A DNA stretch of 64,000 bases from Acetobacterium woodii DSM 1030 (GTDB lineage: Bacteria; Bacillota; Clostridia; Eubacteriales; Eubacteriaceae), in NCBI RefSeq assembly GCF_000247605.1, contig NC_016894.1, positions 2,345,732-2,409,731 on the forward strand, given 5' to 3'. Below the pieces are notes generated by a model that did no database searches, had not been told where the DNA came from, and saw nothing but the letters and a program-made list of their open reading frames with translations. This document shows, piece after piece, positions 7,509 through 17,187 of this stretch. Position 1 is the first letter of the stretch; each line of letters begins with the position of its first letter. A program made the translations under genes and the position numbers.

Positions 7509-8150
7509 ATGTATGAGGATTTAAACAGCCGACAATATGCAATACTCAAATTTATTGAAACACAGATGCGTGACAAACGTTATCCCCCATCCGTACGTGA
7601 AATATGTGCCGCTGTTAATTTAAAATCAACTTCTACCGCGCATGCATATTTAAAAAAATTGGAAGAACTTGGTTACATTAAACGGGATTCAACTAAAACC
7701 AGAGCAATTGAAGTCGTTCGATACGACCCTAATGAAAGTATCTCAAACTATTTCGACGAGAAAACTATTGTTTCATTACCCGTGTTAGGATGTGTAACAG
7801 CCGGTGAACCAATTCTAGCAATTGAAAACATCACCGATGTTTTTCCCCTACCACTCGATTTTATTGGGAATGACGCTTCTTTCATTCTTGAAGTCAAAGG
7901 TACCAGTATGATTAATGCCGGAATTCTGGATGGCGATAAAATCGTCGTCAGAAAACAAGAAACGGCAAGAAATAATGAAATTGTTGTCGTGCTAATGCTT
8001 GAAAATAATGAAGCTACTGTAAAACGAATATTTTATGAGAACAGTGTAATTCGACTTCAACCAGAAAATACAACGATGAGTCCAATCTTCTGTAAAGAAG
8101 AAGAAATCAGCATCCTAGGAAAAGTAACCGGTTTAATCCGCAAATTCTAA
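7509..8150 (+). CDS. lexA: LexA repressor
   Basis: A 213-residue SOS repressor. The N-terminal winged helix (about residues 1-65) contains the VREICAAVNLKSTST recognition region. The C-terminal S24-family latent peptidase has its self-cleavage bond at A98-G99 (VTAGEP), catalytic S133 (GTSMINAG) and K172 (ATVKRI). RecA-stimulated self-cleavage relieves repression of DNA-repair genes. ATG 7509 follows GGAGG by 8 bases. A near-consensus SOS box sits in its own promoter. A terminator hairpin follows and separates it from the convergent zapA. Confidence 0.96.
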   Translation: MYEDLNSRQYAILKFIETQMRDKRYPPSVREICAAVNLKSTSTAHAYLKKLEELGYIKRDSTKTRAIEVVRYDPNESISNYFDEKTIVSLPVLGCVTAGEPILAIENITDVFPLPLDFIGNDASFILEVKGTSMINAGILDGDKIVVRKQETARNNEIVVVLMLENNEATVKRIFYENSVIRLQPENTTMSPIFCKEEEISILGKVTGLIRKF

Positions 8151-8178
8151 AAAAAGATGTATAAATACATCTTTTTTT
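8149..8178. terminator. Bidirectional terminator between lexA and zapA
   Basis: The hairpin AAAAAAGATGTAT / ATACATCTTTTTTT lies between two convergent genes and has a T-run on the plus strand and an A-run on its 5' side, so it can serve both. Confidence 0.75.
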
Positions 8179-8187
8179 ATTTTTGAT

Positions 8188-8748
8188 CTAATCAATTTTC
8201 ATTTTGTCTTCAATATTTTTAAAAATATCTTTTTCCATATGATTTTTATTTGCTTTTACCAGCTCAATCTGACTTTCAAAAAGTTGATTTTGTAAATCCA
8301 AAATAGTTTTACGGCTGGTTTCACTTTCAGTTTTACTTTGTCTTAAATGTTCACGATATTGAGCCAACAAATCATTTTTTTCATCCAACTCTTTTTGTAA
8401 CAAGTCTTTTTCTTCAGTTAAGGCTTTATACTTCATTTTTTCTTCATTAAGAATAGTTTTAGTGGATTCAAGTTCTTCTTTCACAAGACTAACTTCACTT
8501 TTTTCCTTAACTTTAGTTTCTTCAAAATTTCGCACTTTTTCTTCCGCATTAAACAGCTTTTCCGTTATATTCATACAACCAAGGATTGCAATACGAATGT
8601 GGTTAGTAAAAGGATTGGCAGTTTTAACACGTTCCAATTCAGTGTTAACATATTCGGAAACATGGCTAATATGTTCTTCGTTTCCTTTCGCTTTTAAATT
8701 AAATTCAGTATCTAATATGCGTAATTCCATTATTGTTTGTTCAGGCAT
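8188..8748 (-). CDS. zapA: Cell division protein ZapA with long coiled-coil tail
   Basis: 186 residues. The first ~85 match ZapA (LRILDTEFNLKAKGNEEHIS, then HIRIAILGCMNITEKLF), which binds FtsZ and stabilises the Z-ring. The remaining ~100 residues are a charged Glu/Lys heptad-rich coiled coil, longer than in the ~85-110-residue model ZapAs; such extensions are common in Firmicute homologues. GGAGG lies 6 bases before the ATG. It sits next to dprA and pheT, as in many clostridia, where zapA lies downstream of pheT. Confidence 0.85.
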   Translation of the reverse strand: MPEQTIMELRILDTEFNLKAKGNEEHISHVSEYVNTELERVKTANPFTNHIRIAILGCMNITEKLFNAEEKVRNFEETKVKEKSEVSLVKEELESTKTILNEEKMKYKALTEEKDLLQKELDEKNDLLAQYREHLRQSKTESETSRKTILDLQNQLFESQIELVKANKNHMEKDIFKNIEDKMKID

Positions 8749-8848
8749 TTTTTCCTCCAGTAATAAATTAAATTCCGTGAGAAATTAAAATTAAGTTATT
8801 TACTCTATTATATGTAATAGTGCTCAAAATTACAATTGATTTGTTTAA

Positions 8849-9742
8849 TTAATAATTTTCCTTGAAATTTTCGATAAGTTTTTTTAGAGCACTATTATCT
8901 AAAATATGATAGGTTATATTTTTTTTATTAAGCATCTCAAAACCATTTTTTGACTCTTTATAAATTGATGGACTTGCATAAATCGTTTTGCGATACTTTT
9001 GACAATACTCCAGAGTATGAATTGTGCCACCTAAAGGAGAAAAGTTAGACACAATTACAAAATGACATGTTGCACTTTGAATCCGATCACGTTCAATAAA
9101 CTTATAGGGTTGAACCTTTTCCTGATGATTATATTCTGTCATCAGGCAACCATTTTGGGATAGGATTTTTTCGGCAAGAAACTGATTTGCATGTGGATAT
9201 ACTGGTGACAACCCTGAAGGTAGAAAAGCAACCGTTTTTCCACCGCCGCTCAAGCAGCCTAGATGGGCCTGAGTATCGCATCCGACCGCTAAACCGCTTA
9301 TTACGACAAAATCATTTTCAGCCAAAGTTTTAGCTGCGTTATAGGCAAAATCAAGTCCTGTCGGTGATGGCTGGCGACTTCCAATAACTGCTGCTCGCTT
9401 CGGGGAATTTAAGCTGTTTAAATCCCCTTGGTAGAATAACAGTATCGGACCATCATTAAAGTTCATCGATTCCGGAAAGTCTTTATCCAAATAAGTTATA
9501 TAATTTATCTTCTTTTGTTCGCAGTCATAAATCAACACATTTGCAAAATCCACCGCTGCACGAATCTCATCTTGCTTAATTTGGTTAGAAATTATTTGAA
9601 ATGTCTGTCCAATTGCCACAATCTCCAGTAATGAGAGACTCTGCGGATCCTGAATCATTTCCAATAAATGTTTGACTTTATGCCGACCTACCCCTTTTAA
9701 GTGCAAAAGCCCAACAATAATATTTTTATAACTATTATTCAT
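8849..9742 (-). CDS. dprA: DNA processing protein DprA/Smf
   Basis: 297 residues containing the Rossmann-like DprA domain (AVIGSRQPSPTG; VISGLAVGCDTQAH; GGGKTVAFLPSG; YPHANQFL), which loads RecA on incoming single-stranded DNA during transformation. A helical segment with an HhH-like LLHLKGVGRHKVKHLL stretch precedes it. The C-terminal winged-helix domain found in longer homologues is short or absent. The start lies 15 bases after the pheT stop and has only a weak ribosome binding site, which suggests translational coupling. Confidence 0.9.
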   Translation of the reverse strand: MNNSYKNIIVGLLHLKGVGRHKVKHLLEMIQDPQSLSLLEIVAIGQTFQIISNQIKQDEIRAAVDFANVLIYDCEQKKINYITYLDKDFPESMNFNDGPILLFYQGDLNSLNSPKRAAVIGSRQPSPTGLDFAYNAAKTLAENDFVVISGLAVGCDTQAHLGCLSGGGKTVAFLPSGLSPVYPHANQFLAEKILSQNGCLMTEYNHQEKVQPYKFIERDRIQSATCHFVIVSNFSPLGGTIHTLEYCQKYRKTIYASPSIYKESKNGFEMLNKKNITYHILDNSALKKLIENFKENY

Positions 9743-9757
9743 ACCGATGTTAAGTAA

Positions 9758-12136
9758 CTATACTCGAAGTTTCGCATTAAAGGTCGTTTTCAACTCGTCA
9801 AGAATACGATCAATTACAGGATTGATGTCATTATCATTGAGTGTTCGTTCATGGTGTCTAAAATTCAATGAATAAGCTAAACTTTTATAACCGTCCGGTA
9901 TCTGACTTCCCGTATAAACATCAAATAACTCTATATTTTCAAGTATATCGCCACTGTTTTTGCGAATAATTCTTTCAATCGCAGCAGCTGGAATGTCTTG
10001 TTCCAATTGAATGGCTAAATCGCGATTTGATCCTGGGAATTTTGGTAAATCAACAAATTTATTATCAATTGCAGCGCCTTTATAAAGCAAATCAAACGAT
10101 AGCTGGCAAACGTAACAACGTTTTGGTAATTCGTAGCTTTTAACAACCATTGGATGAATTTCGCCGATTTCGCCGATTTTATTACCGTTAATAAAAATTT
10201 CTGCCTTTCGTTTAGGATGTAAAAAGTCTGAACCACCAGCAATAAATTCTGGATATTTGATTCCGGAATGTTCTAATAAAAGTTCAACCATCCCTTTTAA
10301 TTCGAAATAATCGTCACCACCATAGGTACTGATTACAAGCATCTTTTCCTCGCGCGGCAGTTCATTTGAATTTTTTGAACGAAGATAAGTATTTGACAAT
10401 TCAAAAAAACGTCCATCGGGATTTTTGCGATTGTAGTTTAGTGAAATAACTTCCAATTGATGTCCAATAAGAGTGGGTCGCATAATACTGTTTTCCGTTC
10501 CTAATGGGTTGATTAATGTAATTAGATTTTTATCAACTTGAGTATTTAATGCCTTAAGGCGTTTTTCGCTAGTGAATGAGGTTGTCAATGTTTCATAATA
10601 CCCTTGACCAACCAAAAGCACTTTAAGGTCATCCGCGTATTTTTGAATCGGAGTTTTTCCCCCAATCATAGTTTCCCCACCCATAATCGTCTTTGGAATA
10701 TTATCATATCCAAAAATTCGGGCGACTTCTTCAGCTAAGTCTTCTCTGAGAACAATGTCCTGACGATAACTTGGCACCTCAGCTGCAATGATCGTATCAC
10801 TTATTTTTTGGACTTTGAAAAATAATTGTGTTAGTATTTTTACCACTTCATCGATTGTCAACGAAATCCCAATAAACGAATTTAGCCAATCAACATCCAG
10901 ATTGACTTTTCTCAATGTTTCAGCCTGAGGATAAACATCAATCATTCCTTCGATAACTTCGCAGGCACCAATCTTTAAAAACAACTGCGTAGCACGTAGG
11001 GCAGCAGTCCGCGCAAGTTCGGGGTCAACACCTTTTTCATAACGTGACGACGCCTCAGTTCTTAAATTAAGCTGTTTTGCCGTTAAACGAACGCTACTTT
11101 TATTAAAATTAGCTGATTCTAAAACAATCAACGTTGTTTTTTCGGTGATTTCAGAATTTTCACCCCCCATTACGCCAGCAACAGCTACCGGTGATTTCCC
11201 GTTAGTAATCATCAACATTGATTCATCAAGCGCACGCTCTTTATTGTCAAGGGTGACGATTTTTTTATCAGTGGTCGTTTTAACAATAATTTCCTTCGAT
11301 CGAAGGCTATCATAATCAAAAGCGTGAAGCGGTTGGCCCAATTCCAACATGACATAATTCGTAACATCAACGATATTGTTAATCGGTCGAACGCCACTGT
11401 TTAATAATTTGACCTGCATCCATAATGGTGAAGCTTCAATTTTTTTGACTTTCAGCATTTTTGCCACATAACGGGGACAGGCTTCATTTTCAATTTTAAC
11501 CGTTAAAAAGTCCTCAATGGTATTATCATTTTCCGTTGCGGTATAAATTTCGTAATCATTTATAGGGAGATCCAAAGTTGCGGCGGCTTCTCTGGCAATG
11601 CCAATGATTGACTGGCAATCTGATCGATTAGCGGTTAATTCGACATCAATAATAACATCATCAAGCCAGAGCAATTTTCTAACATCCATTCCCAAGGGTG
11701 TATCGTCGGGTAAAATAAAGATTCCTTCAGTAATTTCTTTGGAAAATAGATCAGCATTCATTCCCAACTCTTCAATGGAACAAAACATTCCGTAGGATAA
11801 CTGCCCTCTAAAATCATTTGTTCCAATTTTAGTTCCATTAGCTATCACTGCCCCATCAACTGCTACCGGAACAACGGCGCCTTCAAAAACATTTGTCGCC
11901 GCTGTTACAATAATGCGTTCGTCATCGCCCATCGCAACAACACAGATTACTAACTTATCAGCATTCGGATGACGTTCGATTTTAGTAATTCTACCGGTAA
12001 AAATATTTGAAACATTTTCGGAAACAACGGTTAATGTTTCAACTTTTGTGCCCGACATGGTAAGGGCTTCTCCAAAATCATAAGCAGACATCTTAATATC
12101 AACGTACTCTTTTAACCAATTTAGTGAAACTAACAT
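9758..12136 (-). CDS. pheT: Phenylalanyl-tRNA synthetase beta subunit
   Basis: A full-length beta subunit of 792 residues. In order it has an N-terminal EMAP-like tRNA-binding domain (residues ~40-150, ITKIERHPNADKL), the B3/B4 editing domain, the B5 domain, the catalytic-like core, and the C-terminal FDX-ACB anticodon-binding domain (FPGSNRDLAIQL). It joins PheS in an alpha2-beta2 enzyme that charges tRNA-Phe and edits Tyr-tRNA-Phe. It lies 12 bases downstream of pheS in the same transcript, under the Phe T-box. Confidence 0.97.
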   Translation of the reverse strand: MLVSLNWLKEYVDIKMSAYDFGEALTMSGTKVETLTVVSENVSNIFTGRITKIERHPNADKLVICVVAMGDDERIIVTAATNVFEGAVVPVAVDGAVIANGTKIGTNDFRGQLSYGMFCSIEELGMNADLFSKEITEGIFILPDDTPLGMDVRKLLWLDDVIIDVELTANRSDCQSIIGIAREAAATLDLPINDYEIYTATENDNTIEDFLTVKIENEACPRYVAKMLKVKKIEASPLWMQVKLLNSGVRPINNIVDVTNYVMLELGQPLHAFDYDSLRSKEIIVKTTTDKKIVTLDNKERALDESMLMITNGKSPVAVAGVMGGENSEITEKTTLIVLESANFNKSSVRLTAKQLNLRTEASSRYEKGVDPELARTAALRATQLFLKIGACEVIEGMIDVYPQAETLRKVNLDVDWLNSFIGISLTIDEVVKILTQLFFKVQKISDTIIAAEVPSYRQDIVLREDLAEEVARIFGYDNIPKTIMGGETMIGGKTPIQKYADDLKVLLVGQGYYETLTTSFTSEKRLKALNTQVDKNLITLINPLGTENSIMRPTLIGHQLEVISLNYNRKNPDGRFFELSNTYLRSKNSNELPREEKMLVISTYGGDDYFELKGMVELLLEHSGIKYPEFIAGGSDFLHPKRKAEIFINGNKIGEIGEIHPMVVKSYELPKRCYVCQLSFDLLYKGAAIDNKFVDLPKFPGSNRDLAIQLEQDIPAAAIERIIRKNSGDILENIELFDVYTGSQIPDGYKSLAYSLNFRHHERTLNDNDINPVIDRILDELKTTFNAKLRV

Positions 12137-12148
12137 TTATATTTCCCC

Positions 12149-13171
12149 CTATTTAAATTGCGATAAAAACCGCAAGTCGTTTTCAAACAATAAACGTAGA
12201 TCGTTTATTCCATACTTGATCATAGTAATTCGGTCAAGCCCCATACCAAACGCAAAACCACTGTATTCATCGGGGTCAATGCCACAAAAACGCAGAACAT
12301 TCGGGTGAACCATCCCACAGCCAAGAACTTCGATCCAGCCAGTATTACTGCAGACCTTACAACCAACACCGCCACATTTAAAACAGGTTACATCCATTTC
12401 GGCACTGGGTTCGGTAAAATAAAATTGATGTGGTCTGAATTTTGTTTTCGTTTGTTCGCCGAAAAGCTTTTTAGCAAACAAATCTAAGGTACCTTTCAAG
12501 TCACTCATGGTAATGCCCTTATCAATAACTAATCCCTCCATTTGATGGAAAACGGGAGAATGCGTGGCATCAATTTCGTCAAAGCGATAAACTCGACCAG
12601 GTGAGATGATCCGTAGTGGTGGCTTCTGCTCTTGCATAACTCTAATTTGTACGGGTGAAGTTTGAGTTCGCAAAACGATATCTTCCTGGTAATAAAATGT
12701 ATCCTGTAAATCTCTGGCTGAATGTTCCTGAGGTACATTCAAATAGTCAAAATTATACTTAGACCACTCAATTTCCGGTCCTTCAGCAACTGAAAAGCCC
12801 ATTCCCAAAAATACTTCTTTTAACTGATTAATCGTTGTCGTTAGAGGATGTAAATTACCCGCCAGATGTTTTTTTCCCGGAAGTGAAACATCAATGCCTT
12901 CTGTTTCTATCTGCACTTCAATTTCTTTTTTTTCAAGCGCCAATTTTTGATTTGAAATATTATTTTCAATTTCTTCCCTTATTTCATTAGCTAATTTACC
13001 AATAATTGGACGTTCTTCATTGGAAAGTTTTCCCATTCCTTTAAGGACAATGGTTAATTCGCCCTTTTTTCCCAGGTATTTAATTCTGACATTATCAAGT
13101 GATTTTAATTCTTCAATGGCATTGAGATCAGCTAAACAACGATCTCTTAATTGCTTCAGTTCTAATTCCAT
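12149..13171 (-). CDS. pheS: Phenylalanyl-tRNA synthetase alpha subunit
   Basis: 340 residues, the normal size. The N-terminal coiled coil (about 1-90) is followed by the class II catalytic core with motif 2 (TFYYQEDIVLRTQTSPVQ) and motif 3 (FGMGLDRITMIKYGI). A Cys-rich insert (CFKCGGVGCKVC) is typical of many bacterial PheS. It catalyses Phe adenylation and transfer to tRNA-Phe together with PheT. AAAAGGAG precedes the ATG. A T-box leader with a UUC specifier lies upstream. Confidence 0.97.
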   Translation of the reverse strand: MELELKQLRDRCLADLNAIEELKSLDNVRIKYLGKKGELTIVLKGMGKLSNEERPIIGKLANEIREEIENNISNQKLALEKKEIEVQIETEGIDVSLPGKKHLAGNLHPLTTTINQLKEVFLGMGFSVAEGPEIEWSKYNFDYLNVPQEHSARDLQDTFYYQEDIVLRTQTSPVQIRVMQEQKPPLRIISPGRVYRFDEIDATHSPVFHQMEGLVIDKGITMSDLKGTLDLFAKKLFGEQTKTKFRPHQFYFTEPSAEMDVTCFKCGGVGCKVCSNTGWIEVLGCGMVHPNVLRFCGIDPDEYSGFAFGMGLDRITMIKYGINDLRLLFENDLRFLSQFK

Positions 13172-13239
13172 TTTGTCTCCTTTTAAAATAATCTTAAAAT
13201 ATTTATAGCTCTTCTAATATTGTACATAAAAGAATTTGA

Positions 13240-13480
13240 ATAAAAAAATCGCCCTTATGAAAAGGACGAAATAGTTCCGCGGTACCACCTTAGATTAATA
13301 CAGATTTGTATTCACTTAAAATCGTAACGTGATTAACGTTAGAAGCTATTAGTTAATTAAAAAGCACATAACTTTCACTTCTAAAACTCCAGAGGGAACT
13401 TCACTAAACATAAATATAAAATCTCTCAGCCAAGGATTTTTTCTCTGTAAAATTTAATGAGTAGTTACTTTCTCTTTCAT
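13240..13480 (-). promoter_or_regulatory. T-box riboswitch, tRNA-Phe specific, controlling pheST
   Basis: Read on the minus strand, the leader contains the T-box core AGGTGGTACCGCGG (13277-13290). It is followed by a terminator hairpin (CGTCCTTTTCATAAGGGCG plus T-run, about 13242-13268). Stem I closes with AGAG/CTCT, and the triplet just before the 3' strand is UUC (13396-13398), a Phe codon. Uncharged tRNA-Phe should stabilise the antiterminator and switch on pheST. Confidence 0.9.
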
Positions 13481-13509
13481 CGTTGATAAATATTGTTATT
13501 TTTTTGCTG

Positions 13510-14301
13510 TTAGCGATAGTCTTTAACAACATCATACATTATAATTCCCGCTGCGGTAGCAACATTTAAAGATTCGGCACGACCGATCATCGGAATTTTG
13601 AGTAAGATATCACAAACTTGATTCATCTCTTTTGACATTCCTTTTGATTCATTCCCCATCACAATAGCAAAAGAACCCGTGATGGGCTTCCGTTCCCATA
13701 AGGAGCTGCCCTCAAGCGATGTTCCGATAATTGTTACTTTTTCGCTTCTTAACGCCTTTGCATAGTTCAGCAACGAATCAACTTGAAAAACCGGCAGATG
13801 AAACACCGAACCCATAGAGCCTCGGAGTACTTTTTCATTGTAGATATCTGCTGTCTTTAATGAAGTAACAACACAATCAAAACCCGCTGCATCAGCGGTT
13901 CGAATAATCGTTCCGACATTATAAGGGTCTTGTATGTCATCTAATAGAATGTGGCGCTGGAACGTTCTATTTTCGACGGTTAGCTTATTTAAAATACAAA
14001 TAATACCTTCAGGTTGTTGCAACCTGGAAACCGATGATAAAAGTGCTTCCGATAATATTTGAATGCTCACTTCTTTTGATGATAATTGATTTAAGTAATG
14101 ATCGTTTGAACCAGCATTCATCTCAAGCCATTCTTTAGTAACAAAAACTTGTAAAAAATGCTGCTGACTCGTGACGGCTTCCCGAAACAGTTTAGTGCCT
14201 TCAAGACAAAAAACATTTTCACGATCACGGAAAGATTTATTGACTAACTTTCGTAGATATTTAAGTTGTTCATTATTTTTAGAACTAATTTCCTGAAACA
14301 T
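13510..14301 (-). CDS. TrmH/SpoU-family RNA 2'-O-methyltransferase
   Basis: 263 residues. An N-terminal L30e-like RNA-binding domain (about 1-95) is followed by a SPOUT methyltransferase domain with its three motifs: NVGTIIRTADAAGFD, IVMGNESKGM, and SLNVATAAGIIMYD. It methylates a ribose 2'-OH in rRNA or tRNA; the exact target cannot be read from the sequence. It lies upstream of pheST in many Firmicutes, as here. The gap to the K+ uptake gene upstream is only 2 bases, so it may be co-transcribed. Confidence 0.85.
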   Translation of the reverse strand: MFQEISSKNNEQLKYLRKLVNKSFRDRENVFCLEGTKLFREAVTSQQHFLQVFVTKEWLEMNAGSNDHYLNQLSSKEVSIQILSEALLSSVSRLQQPEGIICILNKLTVENRTFQRHILLDDIQDPYNVGTIIRTADAAGFDCVVTSLKTADIYNEKVLRGSMGSVFHLPVFQVDSLLNYAKALRSEKVTIIGTSLEGSSLWERKPITGSFAIVMGNESKGMSKEMNQVCDILLKIPMIGRAESLNVATAAGIIMYDVVKDYR

Positions 14302-14303
14302 TA

Positions 14304-14972
14304 TTAATGATCTTTTCGGGATAATTTATTAATTTCATTAATTGATCGATTTTCGCCCATCACGATCAGTTTATCACCTGAATTAATGACATCCCCGGCA
14401 AGAGGCGATGCATTTAAAACATCAAGCGTACGAATGGCAATGACATTTAGTCCATATGATTCTCTGAGATCCAGCTGTTCCAAGGTTTTACCCTCCCAAA
14501 CATGAAGACTATCAACCTCAACGATAGAATGATCGGTATCTAATTCTAAAATATCAATAAAATCGCCTGAGAATAGATTGTGTGCAACACGTTCGCCCAT
14601 ATCCCGTTCTGGAGAAAAGACTTTTTTAACACCTAGTTTTAATAAAACTTTTTCATGTTGAGCGTTATTTGCTTTCCCATATATTTCACTGATACCTAGC
14701 TCTTGAGCGTTAACAATTCCCATTATACTGCTGTTTATATCTGAAGTAATGGAAACAACGACTGCATCGACATTGCGCAGCCCAATTGATTTTAGGGCAT
14801 TAATATCGGTAACATCCGCTTGAACAGCATAGGTTACGAGATTTGCGATATTTTGAATTTTCTCTTCGTCTTTATCGACAACAACAACATTACAGCCCAA
14901 CTCACTCAGAGTGATGGCTAGTGCTTCACCAAAACGCCCTAAACCAAGGACTGCAAACTGCTTTTCTTTCAA
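14304..14972 (-). CDS. K+ uptake regulatory subunit (KtrA/TrkA, RCK domain protein)
   Basis: 222 residues. An RCK_N Rossmann domain (GLGRFGEALAITL, then VVVVDKD, nucleotide binding) is followed by an RCK_C domain. It forms the cytoplasmic gating ring of the K+ channel-like transporter encoded just upstream. I choose TTG 14972 because GGAGG lies 6 bases before it; the longer frame from 14993 would overlap the upstream gene. The pair is a classical Ktr system needed for osmotic adaptation. Confidence 0.9.
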   Translation of the reverse strand: MKEKQFAVLGLGRFGEALAITLSELGCNVVVVDKDEEKIQNIANLVTYAVQADVTDINALKSIGLRNVDAVVVSITSDINSSIMGIVNAQELGISEIYGKANNAQHEKVLLKLGVKKVFSPERDMGERVAHNLFSGDFIDILELDTDHSIVEVDSLHVWEGKTLEQLDLRESYGLNVIAIRTLDVLNASPLAGDVINSGDKLIVMGENRSINEINKLSRKDH

Positions 14973-14985
14973 TTCTATTCCTCCT

Positions 14986-16362
14986 CTAGCCAATCATAAT
15001 ATTACCTTCTGGTAATTTAAAATTACCAACGTTTTCCCGAGATCGTTTTTCGCTTCGCGAAATTGCATAAGCAACTGTCAAAGGTCCCAATCGACCGACA
15101 AACATCGTAATACTAATAGCTATTTTCCCCGCAATTGATAAATGAGGGGTTAATCCAGTCGTCAATCCAACTGTTCCAAATGCCGAAATCACTTCAAATA
15201 TTACCGTCTCGAAAGATGCATCGGGTTCAGTACATAATAACACAAAAATCATAAAAATGACAATAGCGAAAGCTATTACCAGAACCGAAATGGCGCGTCT
15301 GATGGCCGGTCCTAAAATACTACGCTTAAAGGCTGTCACATCTTTTTTTCCATTAAGTACTGAGGCTACTGTCATCACAATAATTGCAAATGTTGTTGTT
15401 TTTACCCCGCCTCCGGTAGACCCTGGTGAAGCACCGATAAACATAAATAACATTGTTAAAAATAATGAGGGTTTAGTTAAAGCGCTAATATTAATCGTAT
15501 TATAGCCAGCCGTTCTGGGAGTAACCGATTGAAAAAATGCCGCCATCATTTTCCCAGGCAAGGATAAATTTCCCATCGTTTTGGGATTATTATATTCAAA
15601 AATAAAAAAGAGGACAAAGCCACTAATTAATAAAACCCCGGAAACCGTTAGAACGAGCTTCGTGTGCATACTCATTCTTTCAAACTTGCGGATATTGATT
15701 AAATCACTGGTGACTGCAAAACCAAGACCACCAAGAATAATTAAGCCACACATCACAAAATTAACAACAAAATTATCGACATATTTTGTTAAACTTGAAT
15801 AATGACCAAACAAATCAAATCCAGCGTTACAAAAAGCTGAGATTGCATGAAAAAAGCTATATGCCGTGCCTTTCAAAAAGCCATACTCTGGTATAAATAC
15901 AAGTGCAAGAAGCACCGCTCCAATCCCTTCAATAATAATTGAGGAAAAGAAAATATACTTCGTAAACTTTACAATACCGGAGATAGAATCCATATTTACC
16001 GATGATTGAATTAACAAACGGTCTTTTATCGTAATCCTTTTTCCTGCTAAAACAAAGAACATCGTCGTTAATGACATGAACCCTAAACCGCCAATTTGAA
16101 TCAGTAAAATAATCACCGTTTTACCGAATGCCGACCAGAAGGTTCCGGTATCTACTACCACCAGTCCGGTTACACACACCGCTGAAGTTGATGTAAATAA
16201 AGCGTTGATAAAACCCCCGCTTTTTCCTGATTGCGCGGCAATAGGAAGTGAAAGGAGGATTGCTCCGAGTAGAATCACTAAAGCAAAACCATAAATCAGC
16301 ATTTCTGCGGGTGAACGCTGACCAACAAACTTATTGAAATTCCAACGTATTTTTTTTGCCAC
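14986..16362 (-). CDS. K+ uptake transmembrane subunit (KtrB/TrkH family)
   Basis: 458 residues with four repeated membrane-pore-membrane units. The filter-like pore segments are visible (TSTSAVCVTG, SAFCNAGFDLFG, GASPGSTGGGVKT, SAFGTVGLTTG), each with the conserved Gly. It moves K+ with Na+ or H+ coupling across the cell membrane. GTG 16362 is preferred because GGAGA lies 7 bases upstream; the longer ATG-initiated frame from 16410 adds an unlikely N-terminus. It is followed by its RCK partner 13 bases downstream. Confidence 0.9.
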   Translation of the reverse strand: MAKKIRWNFNKFVGQRSPAEMLIYGFALVILLGAILLSLPIAAQSGKSGGFINALFTSTSAVCVTGLVVVDTGTFWSAFGKTVIILLIQIGGLGFMSLTTMFFVLAGKRITIKDRLLIQSSVNMDSISGIVKFTKYIFFSSIIIEGIGAVLLALVFIPEYGFLKGTAYSFFHAISAFCNAGFDLFGHYSSLTKYVDNFVVNFVMCGLIILGGLGFAVTSDLINIRKFERMSMHTKLVLTVSGVLLISGFVLFFIFEYNNPKTMGNLSLPGKMMAAFFQSVTPRTAGYNTINISALTKPSLFLTMLFMFIGASPGSTGGGVKTTTFAIIVMTVASVLNGKKDVTAFKRSILGPAIRRAISVLVIAFAIVIFMIFVLLCTEPDASFETVIFEVISAFGTVGLTTGLTPHLSIAGKIAISITMFVGRLGPLTVAYAISRSEKRSRENVGNFKLPEGNIMIG

Positions 16363-16446
16363 GACACTGTCTCCAATTAAAATATTTAATAACCATACAT
16401 ATTTTAACATTCTACTCTAAAAAAGCAACTACTATAATAAAACAAA

Positions 16447-16487
16447 AAAACTTCCCAAGCAAGGATAATCCGTTGAGAAGTTTTTTC
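16447..16487 (-). terminator. Terminator of infC-rpmI-rplT
   Basis: On the minus strand AAAAAACTTCTCAA pairs with TTGGGAAGTTTTTT around a ~14-base loop, giving a T-run directly after the stem. It lies just after the rplT stop. Confidence 0.75.
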
Positions 16488-16494
16488 AGTACGA

Positions 16495-16848
16495 TTAGTT
16501 CAGGTTTTTCTTTGAAACTTCAACCAAGTCTTTAAAAGCATTAATATCATTCATTGCCAAATCGGCTAAGATTTTACGGTCAATTTCAACACCTGCTTGT
16601 TTTAACCCAAACATGAATTTGCTATAGCTTAAATCATACATTCTGGCTCCAGCATTAATTCGAGTAATCCATAATCTTCTGAAATTTCTTTTCTTTTCTT
16701 TACGTCCAACATATGAAGATCTTTGAGCACGCATAACGGCTTCATTAGCCGATCTATATAACTTACTTTTAGCTCCATAGAAGCCTTTTGCAAGTTTAAG
16801 TACTTTTTTATGTTTCTTTTTGGCGTTAACGCCCTTTTTAATTCGCAT
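16495..16848 (-). CDS. rplT: 50S ribosomal protein L20
   Basis: 117 residues, basic, with the family signature ([23 protein letters not shown] cut to its family start, then [11 protein letters not shown]). It binds 23S rRNA early in 50S assembly and also represses its own operon through the leader RNA in Firmicutes. It is third in infC-rpmI-rplT, with a terminator directly downstream. Confidence 0.97.
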   Translation of the reverse strand: MRIKKGVNAKKKHKKVLKLAKGFYGAKSKLYRSANEAVMRAQRSSYVGRKEKKRNFRRLWITRINAGARMYDLSYSKFMFGLKQAGVEIDRKILADLAMNDINAFKDLVEVSKKNLN

Positions 16849-16876
16849 TATCTATTCCTCCTATCTTTTAATAATA

Positions 16877-17080
16877 TTATCTTTTTACCATTTTAATCAT
16901 TTTCATAACTACTTTAGCGTCTCCAGCAGCTAAACCAGTAGCTTTTCGAAGATTTCTTTTACGTTTACTGCTTTTTTTGTTCAAAATATGGCGTTTGCCA
17001 GCTTTAGTCCGTTTTATAAAACCTGATTTCTTTATTTTAAAACGCTTTGCAGCACCGCGGTGTGTTTTCATTTTTGGCAT
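16877..17080 (-). CDS. rpmI: 50S ribosomal protein L35
   Basis: 67 residues starting [15 protein letters not shown], the invariant L35 N-terminus. The upstream in-frame ATG (17104) would add eight non-homologous residues and is rejected; GGAGGAGG-like sequence lies just before 17080. It sits between infC and rplT in the standard order. Confidence 0.97.
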   Translation of the reverse strand: MPKMKTHRGAAKRFKIKKSGFIKRTKAGKRHILNKKSSKRKRNLRKATGLAAGDAKVVMKMIKMVKR

Positions 17081-17187
17081 AACTATTTCCTCCTCCCTAT
17101 ACAAGGTATCATTTATAAAAAACTATATTTGAGAAACTTAATTAAAAGATCTAAGTTTCGGCAACAGATAGTCAATTAACACAATTA